Under the pieces are notes generated by a model. The model had not been told where the DNA came from. It saw only the letters and a list, made by a program, of their open reading frames with translations, and ran no database searches. A stretch of DNA of 44,288 nt from Rhodoferax sp. (GTDB lineage: Bacteria > Pseudomonadota > Gammaproteobacteria > Burkholderiales > Burkholderiaceae_C), in contig JAUXWC010000274.1 of assembly GCA_030685025.1 (NCBI GenBank), forward strand, positions 1 to 44,288, read 5' to 3'. This document shows, piece by piece, positions 1 to 9,234 of the stretch. How positions within the stretch are numbered: position 1 is the first letter of the stretch; each line of letters begins with the position of its first letter. The translations under genes and the position numbers were made by a program.

Positions 1-849
1 CAGACGCTGGAGCCACGTGCGCTGTACGTGAACACGCCGTTTCGCGATCAAAGCCTGTTGCCCAACTACGATTCGGGCGCCAGCGATTTCAATTTCACCA
101 GCATCTACCTGGACAATGCCTTTGTCGGGCAGGACCGCATCTCCGACAGCAACCTGCTGACCCTGGGCGTGAGCTCGCGCCTGCAAGACCTCGCCAGTGG
201 CGCCGAACTGGCGCGCTTTGGCGTGGCGCAGCGCCTGCGCTTCAAAGACCAGCGGGTTACCCTGCTCAACACGCCCGCGGTGTCCGAGCGATTGAGCGAT
301 ATTCTGGTGGGTGCGGCGCTGAACTGGGACCCCCGTTGGACCTTTGACTCGACCGTACAATTCAACCCCAAGACACAGCAGTCGGTGCGGGCCACGCTGG
401 GCGGGCGTTACAGCCCCGGCAACTATCGGGTCATCAGCGCCGCTTACCGTTTTCAGCGGGACGCCAGTGAGCAACTCGACATCGGGTGGCAGTGGCCTAT
501 CAATGACCTGTGGGGTGACCGGGGCCAGGAACTCGGTGTCGGCCGGGGTCAGGGCGACGGCCGGTGGTACAGCGTAGGCCGGCTCAACTACAGTCTGGCC
601 GAACGCAAACTGGTCGATTCGGTGATTGGCTTTGAGTACGATGCGGGCTGTTGGCTGGGCCGCCTGGTGCTGGAGCGATTGCAGACCAGTACCTCATCGG
701 CCAATCAGCGCGTCATGTTTCAGCTAGAGTTCGTCGGATTCTCACGCTTGGGGGCCAACCCCTTGAAGACACTGAAAGAAAACATTCCACGCTACCAGTT
801 CCTGCGGGAGCCTGTCCAGAGCCCCAGCCGTTTCAGCAATTACGATTGA
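1..849 (+). CDS. lptD: LPS-assembly protein LptD, C-terminal part (5' end outside window)
   Basis: LptD is the outer-membrane beta-barrel that inserts lipopolysaccharide into the outer leaflet together with LptE. The reading frame is open from base 1, where QTLEPRALYV precedes the NTPFRDQS motif and LPNYDSGASDFNF; this is the conserved start of the LptD barrel region. The rest shows alternating amphipathic strands (LNWDPRWTFDSTVQFNP, YRVISAAYRFQRD, RVMFQLEFVGFSRLG) and the typical GANPLKTLKENIPRY end. About 280 residues are visible out of a usual 750-850, so the N-terminal jelly-roll domain and signal peptide lie upstream. surA starts 7 bp downstream, the usual order in proteobacteria, where SurA chaperones LptD. 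Confidence 0.95.
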   Translation, partial: QTLEPRALYVNTPFRDQSLLPNYDSGASDFNFTSIYLDNAFVGQDRISDSNLLTLGVSSRLQDLASGAELARFGVAQRLRFKDQRVTLLNTPAVSERLSDILVGAALNWDPRWTFDSTVQFNPKTQQSVRATLGGRYSPGNYRVISAAYRFQRDASEQLDIGWQWPINDLWGDRGQELGVGRGQGDGRWYSVGRLNYSLAERKLVDSVIGFEYDAGCWLGRLVLERLQTSTSSANQRVMFQLEFVGFSRLGANPLKTLKENIPRYQFLREPVQSPSRFSNYD

Positions 850-856
850 TTTCACC

Positions 857-2215
857 ATGACCCATCGCGTTTTGGCCCTGACCGTGGCCACCCTTTCCGC
901 TCTTGTGGTTCTGAGCGCGCAAGCGCAGGGCCTGCGCCCAGCGCCAGCACGGACGGTTGCACCGGTAGCCGTTGCCGAGACCACGCAGAGGCCAGCCGAT
1001 TTCATCGTCGCGGTGGTCAACTCCGAGCCGATCACCAACAACGAAGTGCATGCCCGGGCCCTGCGCATGCGGGCGCAAATGGCGCAGGGCGCCAACCTGC
1101 CGGAAATGAGTGAATTCAAGCGTGACGCATTGCAGCGCCTGATTGATGAAAGGGCGCAGTTGCAGCAGGCGGTCGACACCGGTATCCGGGTGGATGATTC
1201 GTCGGTGGACCAAGCTGAACAAACGGTTGCACAGCAAAACCAGATCAGTGTTGCTGACCTTCGGCGGCAGTTGGTGCGCGATGGATTGAACGTGGCCCAG
1301 TTTCGTCGCGAGCTGCGTGATCAGATCCTCCTGACTCGCCTGCGCGAGCGTGACGTGGATGCGCGCGTGCGGGTGTCGGACCTGGAGATCGACCAGTACA
1401 TCAGTGAACGACAGCGCGACACGGACCCGGCCGCCCAAGAGGTCAACCTGGCCCAGGTGCTGGTGCAAGTTCCGGATGGCGCCAACGCCGACCAAGTGGC
1501 CACCTTGCAAGCCAAGGCTGAACGCGTGTTGAGCCGCGCCCGAGCGGGGGAAGCCTTCGCCCTGCTGGTGCGCGAGGTGTCGGATGCGCCCGATCGGGTC
1601 AATGGCGGTCAGTTGGGCTTGCGCCCGGCCGACCGCTATCCGCCCTTGTTCGTCGAGGCCACGCAGGGGCTAGCGGCCGGCGCCATTTCCAACGTGGTGC
1701 GTTCGGGCGCGGGCTTTCACATCCTCAAAGTGGTGGAGCGGCGCGTGGCGGGCATGCCCGCCACCACCATCACCCAAAGCCAGGCGCGCCACATCCTATT
1801 GCTGCTGACGCCCAAGCTGGGGGAGAAGGAAGCCTTGGCCATGCTCAGTGAGTTGCGGGCCCGGATCATGGCCGGCAAGGCGGACTTTGCGGCACTGGCG
1901 CGCGAGCACTCGCAGGACGGCAGCGCTCCCCAAGGCGGGGATCTGGGCTGGACCAGTGTGGGCCAGTTTGTGCCGGAGTTCGAGCAAGTCATGAACCGAC
2001 TGGGCGTGGCCGAGATCAGCCAGCCCTTTGTCTCCCGCTTTGGCGCGCACGTCGTTCAGGTGATCGACCGGCGCGACATCACCCTGACTCAACGCGAGCA
2101 ACGTGAGTTGGTGCGCAGCATGCTCAAAGAGAAGAAAATGGACGAGGCCTATGTCAACTGGGCGCAGGACGTGCGCGGCAAGGCCTACGTCGAACTGCGC
2201 GAGCCACCGCAATGA
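857..2215 (+). CDS. surA: Periplasmic chaperone / peptidyl-prolyl isomerase SurA
   Basis: SurA escorts unfolded outer-membrane proteins, LptD among them, through the periplasm. The 452-residue product has a signal peptide (about residues 1-23, ending AQAQG), a SurA N-terminal chaperone domain (about 50-165, starting IVAVVNSEPITNNEV) and two parvulin domains: the first about 190-300 (GGQLGLRPADRYPPLF), the second about 305-410 (RHILLLLTPK, then HSQDGSAPQGGDLGWTSVGQ). Length and domain order match the family. It lies 7 bp after lptD, so the two are probably co-transcribed. The ATG at 857 has no strong ribosome site, which fits translational coupling to lptD. The gene pdxA, often found after surA, is absent here. 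Confidence 0.96.
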   Translation: MTHRVLALTVATLSALVVLSAQAQGLRPAPARTVAPVAVAETTQRPADFIVAVVNSEPITNNEVHARALRMRAQMAQGANLPEMSEFKRDALQRLIDERAQLQQAVDTGIRVDDSSVDQAEQTVAQQNQISVADLRRQLVRDGLNVAQFRRELRDQILLTRLRERDVDARVRVSDLEIDQYISERQRDTDPAAQEVNLAQVLVQVPDGANADQVATLQAKAERVLSRARAGEAFALLVREVSDAPDRVNGGQLGLRPADRYPPLFVEATQGLAAGAISNVVRSGAGFHILKVVERRVAGMPATTITQSQARHILLLLTPKLGEKEALAMLSELRARIMAGKADFAALAREHSQDGSAPQGGDLGWTSVGQFVPEFEQVMNRLGVAEISQPFVSRFGAHVVQVIDRRDITLTQREQRELVRSMLKEKKMDEAYVNWAQDVRGKAYVELREPPQ

Positions 2216-2288
2216 TGCCCGCGTGCACGGGCAGGCGCTGGCGTGAAGTGCATGACCGTGTACCGACATCCTGCGGCGTGGCCCTGAC

Positions 2289-3083
2289 GTGAAGCACATT
2301 CCCCGCAAGCGCTTTGGCCAGCATTTCTTGACGGACCGCGGCATCATTGGCGCGATCGTGGATGCGATTGCACCGCGACCCGGTCAGTTGGTAGTGGAAA
2401 TTGGCCCCGGCTTGTCGGCCCTGACACAGCCTCTGGTGGAGCGCCTGGGGCACCTGACGGTAATTGAACTCGATCGCGACCTGGCGCAGCGGCTGCGGGC
2501 CAACACCCAGCTCACGGTGATCGAGTCGGACGTGCTCAAAGTTGACTTTTCGCAGCTCTTGCCGACCCAGGGAGCCAGCCAGAGCGGCATCCCGCCGTCG
2601 GGGCGTCTTCGCGTGGTCGGCAACCTGCCCTACAACATTTCAACGCCGATCCTGTTCCATCTGCTGGACAGCGTGCACTTGGTTGAAGACCAGCACTTCA
2701 TGCTCCAGAAGGAGGTCATAGACCGCATGGTGGCCAAGCCGGCGACCTCGGACTACGGCCGCCTGAGTGTCATGCTGCAGTACCGCTATGCCATGGAAAA
2801 CGTGTTGTTCGTCCCGCCCGAGAGTTTCAACCCCCCGCCGCGCGTGAACAGCGCCGTGGTACGTATGGTGCCGCGCGAACCGGCGGTGGTGGTGGACCTG
2901 GCGCTGTTGAGCGAAATCGTTCAGGTGGCTTTCAGCCAACGGCGAAAGTTGATGCGCCACACCTTGGGGCAGTGGTTGACGCAGCGCGGTTACGGCGGGG
3001 TGTTTGATGTGCAGCGCCGCGCCGAAGAAGTCGCGGTGGCGCAGTATGTGGCACTGGCCGCGGAGCTCGCGCGGCCGGGTTGA
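2289..3083 (+). CDS. rsmA: 16S rRNA dimethyladenosine transferase RsmA (KsgA)
   Basis: RsmA dimethylates the two adjacent adenosines in the 3' terminal hairpin of 16S rRNA during small-subunit maturation. The 264-residue protein starts at a GTG with the family opening [13 protein letters not shown]. The SAM-binding motif is [12 protein letters not shown] (about residues 35-46), the acidic motif is [12 protein letters not shown], and the catalytic NLPYN motif follows (about residue 113). The end carries [13 protein letters not shown] and [13 protein letters not shown], both family hallmarks. It follows surA by 73 bp on the same strand and probably ends the lptD-surA-rsmA operon. Its stop lies only 10 bp from the convergent kinase stop, and no terminator hairpin was seen there. 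Confidence 0.96.
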   Translation: MKHIPRKRFGQHFLTDRGIIGAIVDAIAPRPGQLVVEIGPGLSALTQPLVERLGHLTVIELDRDLAQRLRANTQLTVIESDVLKVDFSQLLPTQGASQSGIPPSGRLRVVGNLPYNISTPILFHLLDSVHLVEDQHFMLQKEVIDRMVAKPATSDYGRLSVMLQYRYAMENVLFVPPESFNPPPRVNSAVVRMVPREPAVVVDLALLSEIVQVAFSQRRKLMRHTLGQWLTQRGYGGVFDVQRRAEEVAVAQYVALAAELARPG

Positions 3084-3093
3084 CCGGCTGCCA

Positions 3094-5211
3094 CTAGGAC
3101 GACGATTGCGGGACTGCGCCGAACTCGTCGGGCGCCATGGCGGTTGCCGGGGCACGACGCGGCAGGTGCAGGGTGAACGCTGCACCCTCCCCCAGTTGAC
3201 TGGTGACGGCGACCTGGCCCCCCAGCAGCCCGGTGACGATGTTGTGCACGATGTGCAGGCCCAGGCCGGAGCCGCCCTGACCGAGACGGGTGGTGAAGAA
3301 AGGGTCGAATATGCGCCGCAGGTCGTCCGCGTTGATGCCCTTGCCATGGTCGCGCACCGCGATTTCCACCAGGTCCGCGCCCAGACCGCGCGCTACGATG
3401 TCGATACGCCCTTTGCGACCGGCACCGAAGCCGTGGATGATGGCGTTGTTGATCAGGTTGGTCAGGGCCTGACCCAGTGGACCGGGGTAGCTGTCGAGCC
3501 ACAAGCCGTCGTCGACCGTGGTGGCCACATCGCAGCCCGAAGCGCGAATGGTGGGGTTGAGGGTGAGCACGATCTCCGAGACAATCTCCCGCACATTGAA
3601 CTGACGCCGCTGTGAGCTGGTCTGATCCACCGCCACCTGCTTGAAGCTGCTGACCAAGGTGCCTGCGCGTGTCAGGTTGCGGATCAGGATTTCCGCAGCC
3701 TGGCCGGTGTCGTTGACAAACCGTTCCAGGTCCGAGCGCTTGAGGCGTTGGTCCATCAGAACCGAGAACGCCTTGACATGATGCTCCATCGTGGTCGCCA
3801 CTGTCAGACCGTTGCCGATGGGGGTATTGAGCTCGTGCGCGACACCGGCCACCAGGGCGCCCAACGCGGCGAGCTTCTCGGAATGCACCAGTTGGTCCTT
3901 GGCGTGGTGCAGCGTGGCCAGGGTGGCGGACAGCTCCGCGTTGGCCTGTTGCAACTGCTGCGTGCGCTCGCCCACGCGTTGTTCAAGCCGCAGGTTCAGG
4001 TCCACGATTTCCTGTTGAATGCGGCGTTGCTCGGTTACGTCGTCTTGCGCCATGATCAGCAACGAGGCGCCACCGACTTGGATGCGCCGACCCGTGATGC
4101 GGCACAACAATCGCTGGCCGTCGCGTCGCACCATCCAGGCGTCCATGCCCTGGATTTGCCCGGTCAACTCGACCTCGTTGAGGGCCAGTTGGCGCGCGGC
4201 GGCGCAGTCCCAGATGCCGAGCTGGGCGCCGTTGAGTCCCTTGCATTCGGCCACGGCATAGCCAAACTGACGCTCCCACGTTTCATTGGCATTCAGCACC
4301 GCATACCCTTGCGACGGGTCCGACACCACGACGGCGGTAGGTGACGCATTGAACAGCGCCATCAGTTTCGTCTCGCTGTCGCGCAGCGCCTTCTCGGCCC
4401 GCTGCGCTTCGGTCACGTCGCGCAGCAGGGCAATCATGTAGCGCTCTCCGCGCGCCTCGAACACCGAGCAGTTGGCCAAAGCCTGGCGCACCACGCCGTT
4501 GCGGGTAAGCACTTCGATCGGGAATTCGTGGGCGACGTCGCTGGTCCCAAGCAAGTCGCTCAGAACCTGGCGTCGATCAGGGTCGCGCCAGATGCCAAGC
4601 TCCAGCGCGCTGTGTCCGATCACCTCCTCGCGTCGATACCCCATGATGCGTTCGAAGGCTTGGTTGACTTCCACGTATTGGCCATCGCGCAGCCTGGAGA
4701 TCGACATGAAGTCGGGCGTCAGCCGGAATGCCGCGATGAACTGCTCATTGACAGCATGCTCTTGCGTGACGTCGCGGGTGATCCAGACCGCGTGGTCAGG
4801 CGTCTCACGGTCCAGTGCGATCAGTGTGGCGTTGACAACGCAGTCCCGAACCTCGCCGTTGCGTCGCCGGAACTGAATCGCCTGATCGCGCACACGACCT
4901 TCGCGCAGCAGCGTCGCCCGTACCAGGCTGCGCTGTGCCGGGTTGACCCAGGCTTCGGCGCGAGCGGCTTGACCGATTACCTCGGCACGGGTGTAGCCCG
5001 ACAGTTGCTCATATCCCTCGTTGACTTCGACGAATGAGTCGTTGTCCAGGCGCACGATCGCGATGGAGTCGGTGCTGGCATGAAACACCTGACGGAACCG
5101 GTCGTTCTGGGGCGTGGCGCGGAGCGCGCTGGCGGGAACGAAGTCAGCAGGCGGCTGGGCTCGGGCGCGCAGGTCCCGAAGCATCAGCAGGATGCGCGAC
5201 AACAGGCTCAT
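3094..5211 (-). CDS. Triple-PAS sensor histidine kinase
   Basis: This is a 705-residue soluble sensor kinase with no membrane segment. Three PAS domains come first (about residues 38-150, 157-272 and 285-395). They are followed by a coiled coil (about 395-445), a HisKA domain with the phospho-acceptor in GVAHELNTP (His459), and a HATPase domain with N-box LTNLINNAIIHG, G1 DHGKG and G2 GSGLGL (about 580-655). The HELNTP H-box resembles kinases of the tandem-PAS/PAC type. No response regulator is adjacent, so its partner is encoded elsewhere. The PAS domains contain no obvious haem or flavin signature that I can assign, so the signal is unknown. The gene converges on rsmA with a 10-bp gap. Confidence 0.9.
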   Translation of the reverse strand: MSLLSRILLMLRDLRARAQPPADFVPASALRATPQNDRFRQVFHASTDSIAIVRLDNDSFVEVNEGYEQLSGYTRAEVIGQAARAEAWVNPAQRSLVRATLLREGRVRDQAIQFRRRNGEVRDCVVNATLIALDRETPDHAVWITRDVTQEHAVNEQFIAAFRLTPDFMSISRLRDGQYVEVNQAFERIMGYRREEVIGHSALELGIWRDPDRRQVLSDLLGTSDVAHEFPIEVLTRNGVVRQALANCSVFEARGERYMIALLRDVTEAQRAEKALRDSETKLMALFNASPTAVVVSDPSQGYAVLNANETWERQFGYAVAECKGLNGAQLGIWDCAAARQLALNEVELTGQIQGMDAWMVRRDGQRLLCRITGRRIQVGGASLLIMAQDDVTEQRRIQQEIVDLNLRLEQRVGERTQQLQQANAELSATLATLHHAKDQLVHSEKLAALGALVAGVAHELNTPIGNGLTVATTMEHHVKAFSVLMDQRLKRSDLERFVNDTGQAAEILIRNLTRAGTLVSSFKQVAVDQTSSQRRQFNVREIVSEIVLTLNPTIRASGCDVATTVDDGLWLDSYPGPLGQALTNLINNAIIHGFGAGRKGRIDIVARGLGADLVEIAVRDHGKGINADDLRRIFDPFFTTRLGQGGSGLGLHIVHNIVTGLLGGQVAVTSQLGEGAAFTLHLPRRAPATAMAPDEFGAVPQSSS

Positions 5212-5269
5212 GGGCGGACGTGCCTTGGTGTTGGTCAGACGGGCATTATGCAGGCAAGCTCCATGAAAA

Positions 5270-5292
5270 AGGCCCGTCGCTTGGACGGGCCT
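5270..5292 (-). terminator. Rho-independent terminator downstream of the small ORF / barstar
   Basis: A 9-bp perfect stem (5270-5278 with 5284-5292) with a 5-nt loop is followed on the minus strand by five U residues (5265-5269). It lies 22 nt after the end of the 42-codon ORF at 5315-5443 and would stop transcription from the barnase-barstar side before the kinase gene. Confidence 0.8.
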
Positions 5293-5314
5293 CGTGTGCG
5301 GAGCGGCCTGACAC

Positions 5315-5443
5315 TCAGGCAGCGCTCAACCAGTATCCGGCATTGAAGGGGCTGCTCATGCGCAGCGCCAGGGGTGACACATCCAACAGCTTGTCGGTAG
5401 GCATCTTCTCGCCGGACTCCGTCATCAGTTCAATGCCCGACAT
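5315..5443 (-). CDS. Possible small protein of 42 residues, unknown function
   Basis: I do not recognise this ORF. It would begin MSGIELMTESGEKMP and end FNAGYWLSAA. It sits between the barstar stop and a good intrinsic terminator, the position of a last operon gene. The same frame is open further upstream to an ATG at 5563 inside barstar, so the start is uncertain, and no clear ribosome site precedes the ATG at 5443. The peptide is neither strongly basic nor membrane-like and ends in a short aromatic/hydrophobic stretch. It could be a real small protein, the decayed tail of a longer gene, or chance. Confidence 0.35.
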   Translation of the reverse strand: MSGIELMTESGEKMPTDKLLDVSPLALRMSSPFNAGYWLSAA

Positions 5444-5480
5444 GGCGGTGGTATTGCCGATGTCGCTCTTTGCCTCGTTC

Positions 5481-5515
5481 GCCCGTTCTGCTTGGCTGGT
5501 GTGTGCAGAACGGGC
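5481..5515 (-). terminator. Perfect 11-bp hairpin at the barstar stop codon
   Basis: The arms GCCCGTTCTGC (5481-5491) and GCAGAACGGGC (5505-5515) are perfectly complementary with a 13-nt loop. The hairpin starts at the last base of the barstar TAG. No U-run follows, so it is more likely a transcript 3'-end stabiliser or a partial terminator than a canonical intrinsic terminator. Confidence 0.55.
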
Positions 5516-5916
5516 TACAGAAAAGAATAGAAGCACCGAAACGGTATCTTCCGATCCGCCCAATAGTCGGCCGCGTCCCGGAAGATGTCGAGCAGTTGCT
5601 CGCGCGCCTCCTTGTCGAACTTGGCATTGGCCGGAATGTGCTCCAGAACGGCGACGAAGCCGGGCTGCGGCCCCGACTTGTGCAGCGGGTCGGTGATGCT
5701 GTCGTACAGGGCGTCAAAGTTTTTGCCCCCCTGCGTTGGCAGCATGAACTGCTGGCCGATCAGGTCGAGCACATCCTGCTTGGTCTGTGCGTTGGCCAGG
5801 TTGGCGTACAGAAAATGTTGACCCAAACTCTGGGCCGCGTCCTGTAGTTCCTGCACCCGGAAGGCGCGGATCGACTGGACGATATTGGTTCTAACGGTTC
5901 GAAGTGGCATATCCAT
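5515..5916 (-). CDS. Barstar-family ribonuclease inhibitor
   Basis: Barstar proteins bind barnase-type RNases and keep them inactive in the cytoplasm of the producer. The core reads LDLIGQQFMLPTQGGKNFDALYDSITD and ends EAREQLLDIFRDAADYW plus FRCFYSFL; the GxNFDALYD motif and the C-terminal helix-strand are typical. No signal peptide is visible, as expected for the immunity partner. The frame is open further upstream, but that part overlaps the RNase gene and is not barstar-like. The ATG at 5916 is preceded by AAGAGAAG at a suitable distance; ATGs at 5934 and 5910 are alternatives. It lies about 35 bp after the RNase stop, so the pair forms one transcription unit. Confidence 0.88.
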   Translation of the reverse strand: MDMPLRTVRTNIVQSIRAFRVQELQDAAQSLGQHFLYANLANAQTKQDVLDLIGQQFMLPTQGGKNFDALYDSITDPLHKSGPQPGFVAVLEHIPANAKFDKEAREQLLDIFRDAADYWADRKIPFRCFYSFL

Positions 5917-5950
5917 TCCCGCTTCTCTTTCCATAGTGGTGCAAAAAAAA

Positions 5951-6367
5951 TCAGGGCAGAATCTTGCGGAAGCTCGCATAGTGATCCGCCGTGTAGTAAC
6001 ACGCGTCCGGGGTTCGGGGGGCGCCCCCGCAGACAATGCGCCGCTGGCCGCGACTGCGCGACCCTGGCGTCTTGACTGTGTATTCCCGGTAAAACCCTCG
6101 TTTTTGGCTCGGCAGCAAACGCTCCCGATTACCAAAAACCACGCCATCTTTGTCAAATTCGAACGGCCCGCCTTGACGAATCAGGGCGTAGGTCTGTTGC
6201 CCTTGGGCTGGCAGTTCGGACAATGCCACCGACGCACCGACCAGCGGGACGCCAGACTCCTTGGCCTGCACCAGACTGAGCGCCGACGCGACGGCAATCA
6301 AAAAGCCGGTAAGTACTAACTTCAGGCCCGTCAATTTGAATCCCTGCGCGCGCGACATGTCCATCAT
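5951..6367 (-). CDS. Secreted barnase-like guanyl-specific ribonuclease
   Basis: This is a microbial RNase of the barnase/N1-T1 superfamily, which cuts RNA after guanosine. The 138-residue precursor has an N-terminal signal segment (hydrophobic about residues 15-33, ending VQA). The mature domain runs ELPAQGQQTYALIRQGGPF, VVFGNRERLLP, GFYREYTV, RRIVCGG and DACYYTADHYASF. Matching barnase Glu73, Arg87 and His102, the likely catalytic residues are Glu95, Arg109/110 and His129. Cys113 and Cys123 could form a disulphide after export. Barstar follows directly, so this is a toxin-immunity style pair or a scavenging exo-RNase with cytosolic protection. The start among ATGs 6367, 6364 and 6358 is unclear; GGAG lies just before the first. 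Confidence 0.9.
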   Translation of the reverse strand: MMDMSRAQGFKLTGLKLVLTGFLIAVASALSLVQAKESGVPLVGASVALSELPAQGQQTYALIRQGGPFEFDKDGVVFGNRERLLPSQKRGFYREYTVKTPGSRSRGQRRIVCGGAPRTPDACYYTADHYASFRKILP

Positions 6368-6373
6368 TCTCCA

Positions 6374-6394
6374 AAAAACTCCGGGTTAACCCGG
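6374..6394 (-). terminator. Palindrome plus U-run between maeB and the RNase gene
   Basis: A perfect 14-bp palindrome CCGGGTTAACCCGG (6381-6394) is followed on the minus strand by AG and six U residues (6374-6379). It could be a 5-bp stem with UUAA loop acting as a weak terminator for maeB, or an operator/attenuator for the RNase gene, because it lies directly upstream of that gene's GGAG and ATG. Confidence 0.5.
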
Positions 6395-6514
6395 AAATTT
6401 CAAGGGTCGTAGTGTCGCGTATTTGTGTGGAAAGCGCAAGGGGTTGCTCAAAATTTAGGCAACGCCAGCCACTATTTCAGATCTAAAAGTCAGCGCTTGC
6501 TTGCGCCATCGCCG

Positions 6515-8824
6515 TTACCGGGTGGCATTGGCATCGGCAACGGTCAGTGCAGTCATGTTGACAATTCTTCGTACGGTCGTGCTCGCCGTGAGGATATGCA
6601 CTGGCTTGGCCGCTCCCAACAGCACCGGGCCAATGGCTATGTTGCCACCCGCCGCTGTCTTGAGCAGGTTATAGGCAATGTTGGCGGCGTCGATATTGGG
6701 TAGCACCAGCAAGTTCGCGTCACCCGCCAGGGTGCTGTGCGGCATCAAGGCGGCGCGCGCCTCGCCATCCAGTGCCACGTCGCCGTGCATCTCACCGTCT
6801 ACTTCCAGCCATGGCGCCTGGCTGCGCAGCAACTCCAGTGCCTGACGCATTTTGACCGCGCTGGGCTGGTTGCTGCTGCCGAAATTGGAGTGCGACAGCA
6901 GCGCCGCCTTGGGTCGAATGCCAAAGCGCATCATCTCTTCGGCCGCCATGACGGTGATTTCGGCCAATTCCTCGGCGGTCGGGTCGTAGTTCACGTGAGT
7001 GTCCACCAGAAAAACCTGACGGTTGGGCAGCATCAGGCCGTTCATGCAGGCATAGGTGTGCACGCCGGCGCGTTTGCCAATTACCTGATCGAGGTACTGC
7101 AAATGCAGGGCGGTGGTGCCCCAGGTGCCGCAGATCATGCCGTCCACGTCGCCCTTGTGCAGCAGCATGGCGCCGATCAGGGTCAATCGTCGGCGCATTT
7201 CGATCTTGGCTACCTGGGCCGTCATGCCTTTGCGCTCGGTCATCCGGTGGTAGGTCTGCCAGAAATCGCGGTAACGGTGGTCCTGCTCGACGTTGACCAC
7301 GTCGTAGTCCAGTTCTTCCTTCAGTCGCAGGCCGAACTTCTCAATGCGCTGCGCAATCACCACCGGACGTCCGATCAAGGTGGGGCGCGCCAAGCCCTCG
7401 TCGACCACGATCTGCGAGGCGCGCAGTACGCGCTCTTCCTCGCCCTCGGCGTAGGCGACACGTTTCTTCAGCGCCTTCTTGGCGGCGGTGAAGATCGGCT
7501 TCATGGTGGTGCCCGAGGCATACACGAAGGTCTGCAACTTCTCGCGGTAGGCGTCCAGATCGGCGATCGGCCGCAGCGCCACCCCGCTGTCCGCTGCCGC
7601 CTGCGCCACCGCCGGTGCTATCTTCATCATCAAGCGCGGGTCGAAGGGCTTGGGGATCAGGTATTCCGGGCCAAAGGCCAGTTGTTCGCCTGAATAGGCC
7701 GCCGCCACCACTTCGCTTTGCTCGGCCTGCGCCAGCTCGGCAATCGCATGCACGGCGGCGATTTCCATCTCCAGCGTGATGGTGGAGGCGCCGGCGTCCA
7801 GCGCGCCACGGAAGATGTAGGGAAAACACAGGACGTTGTTGACCTGGTTCGGGTAGTCCGTGCGGCCGGTCGCCATGATGGCGTCGTCGCGCACCGCCTT
7901 GACTTCTTCCGGCGAAATCTCCGGCGTCGGGTTGGCCAGCGCGAAGATCAGCGGCCTGGCCGCCATGGTCTTGACCATCTCGGCTTTGAGCACGCCGCCG
8001 GCTGACAAGCCCAGAAACACGTCGGCACCCACAATCACTTCGCGCAAGGTGCGCGCCGACGTCTTCTGGGCAAAGACGATCTTGTCCTCGTCCATCAGCT
8101 CGGTGCGCCCCTCATAAACCACCCCAGCGAGGTCGGTCACAAAAATGTTTTCGCGGGGAATGCCCAGCTTGACCAACAGGCCCAGGCAGGCCAATGCGGC
8201 GGCGCCAGCGCCGGAGGTCACCAGTTTGATGTCCTTGGCGTTCTTGCCAACGACTTTCAGGCCATTGAGCATGGCCGCGCCCACCACGATCGCGGTGCCG
8301 TGTTGGTCGTCGTGAAACACCGGGATGTTCATGCGTTCGCGCAGCTTGCGCTCGACATAAAAACAGTCCGGGGCTTTGATGTCTTCGAGGTTGATGCCGC
8401 CAAAAGTTGGCTCCAGCGCGGCGATGATGTCCACCAGCTTGTCGAGGTCGTGCTTCTCGTTGATCTCGATGTCGAACACATCGATGCCGGCGAACTTCTT
8501 GAACAGCACGCCCTTGCCTTCCATCACCGGCTTGGCCGCCAGCGGCCCGATGTCACCCAAACCCAGCACGGCGGTGCCGTTGGTAATCACCGCCACCAGG
8601 TTGCCGCGGCTGGTGTATTTGAAGGCGTTGTTGGGGTCTTTGACGATTTCTTCGCACGGCGCGGCCACGCCGGGCGAGTAAGCCAGGGCCAGGTCATGCT
8701 GGTTGACCAACTGCTTGGTGGCGGCGATGGCGATCTTGCCGGGGGTGGGAAACTCGTGGTATTCCAGCGCGGCGCGGCGCAATTCGGCGCGTTTTTCGTC
8801 GTTCTTGGTGCTTGCTTCGGGCAT
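6515..8824 (-). CDS. maeB: NADP-dependent malic enzyme, MaeB type (malic enzyme-phosphotransacetylase fusion)
   Basis: The enzyme oxidatively decarboxylates malate to pyruvate with formation of NADPH. The 769-residue length is that of the long MaeB class. Residues about 1-430 are the malic enzyme: [13 protein letters not shown] near the start, [13 protein letters not shown], the dinucleotide fold [14 protein letters not shown], and [12 protein letters not shown]. Residues about 440-769 are a phosphotransacetylase-like domain ([56 protein letters not shown]), thought to be regulatory in this class and to bind acetyl-CoA. The start ATG has AGGAGA upstream. It is a single-gene unit; the palindrome at 6374-6394 may end it. 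Confidence 0.96.
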   Translation of the reverse strand: MPEASTKNDEKRAELRRAALEYHEFPTPGKIAIAATKQLVNQHDLALAYSPGVAAPCEEIVKDPNNAFKYTSRGNLVAVITNGTAVLGLGDIGPLAAKPVMEGKGVLFKKFAGIDVFDIEINEKHDLDKLVDIIAALEPTFGGINLEDIKAPDCFYVERKLRERMNIPVFHDDQHGTAIVVGAAMLNGLKVVGKNAKDIKLVTSGAGAAALACLGLLVKLGIPRENIFVTDLAGVVYEGRTELMDEDKIVFAQKTSARTLREVIVGADVFLGLSAGGVLKAEMVKTMAARPLIFALANPTPEISPEEVKAVRDDAIMATGRTDYPNQVNNVLCFPYIFRGALDAGASTITLEMEIAAVHAIAELAQAEQSEVVAAAYSGEQLAFGPEYLIPKPFDPRLMMKIAPAVAQAAADSGVALRPIADLDAYREKLQTFVYASGTTMKPIFTAAKKALKKRVAYAEGEEERVLRASQIVVDEGLARPTLIGRPVVIAQRIEKFGLRLKEELDYDVVNVEQDHRYRDFWQTYHRMTERKGMTAQVAKIEMRRRLTLIGAMLLHKGDVDGMICGTWGTTALHLQYLDQVIGKRAGVHTYACMNGLMLPNRQVFLVDTHVNYDPTAEELAEITVMAAEEMMRFGIRPKAALLSHSNFGSSNQPSAVKMRQALELLRSQAPWLEVDGEMHGDVALDGEARAALMPHSTLAGDANLLVLPNIDAANIAYNLLKTAAGGNIAIGPVLLGAAKPVHILTASTTVRRIVNMTALTVADANATR

Positions 8825-9110
8825 GGTTGTCTCCTGCTGTGATCAGTATGGCCGAAAGACCAGCCCGCCAGCTTTGATGGGGAGTCGGATTGTAGACCGT
8901 GACACGGGAAAACCCTAGTACGTGAATGTGCGTAGGGGGACGTATGGCGCAAGACAGGACCAACGATGTCGCCGCGTCTGCCCGCCGGTTTGGCGGGGGT
9001 GCGATTCAAACTCGCCTGGCGCGCCAGCGGGCCCGTTGCCCAAGTCAGTCGATCCCAATTGCCAGACATCCGAATACCCAATTGCCTGAACTCACCCCCT
9101 ATCCCCCCAG

Positions 9111-9144
9111 CCCCCTTTCCACCCTCGCCAGGGCGGAAAGGGGG
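9111..9144. repeat. Long imperfect hairpin in the 8825-9473 intergenic region
   Basis: Arms CCCCCTTTCC (9111-9120) and GGAAAGGGGG (9135-9144) pair perfectly; inside them CCCT/AGGG pairs around CGCC, with a single A/C mismatch. It has the look of a dispersed REP-like intergenic element. The rest of this 650-base gap shows no gene I can support: all ORFs in it are short and lack family features. Confidence 0.6.
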
Positions 9145-9213
9145 AGCCTCATTTGACCGCGCGATTCGACACCGGGCGAACCGGGAGCCGTTGAAATCGG
9201 GGTTGGCTCGGCA

Positions 9214-9234
9214 GGAACTCAGTGGGTGAGTTCC
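9214..9234. repeat. Perfect 8-bp hairpin in the intergenic region
   Basis: GGAACTCA (9214-9221) pairs with TGAGTTCC (9227-9234) over a GTGGG loop. No U-run follows on either strand, so it is not a standard terminator. Function unknown. Confidence 0.45.
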
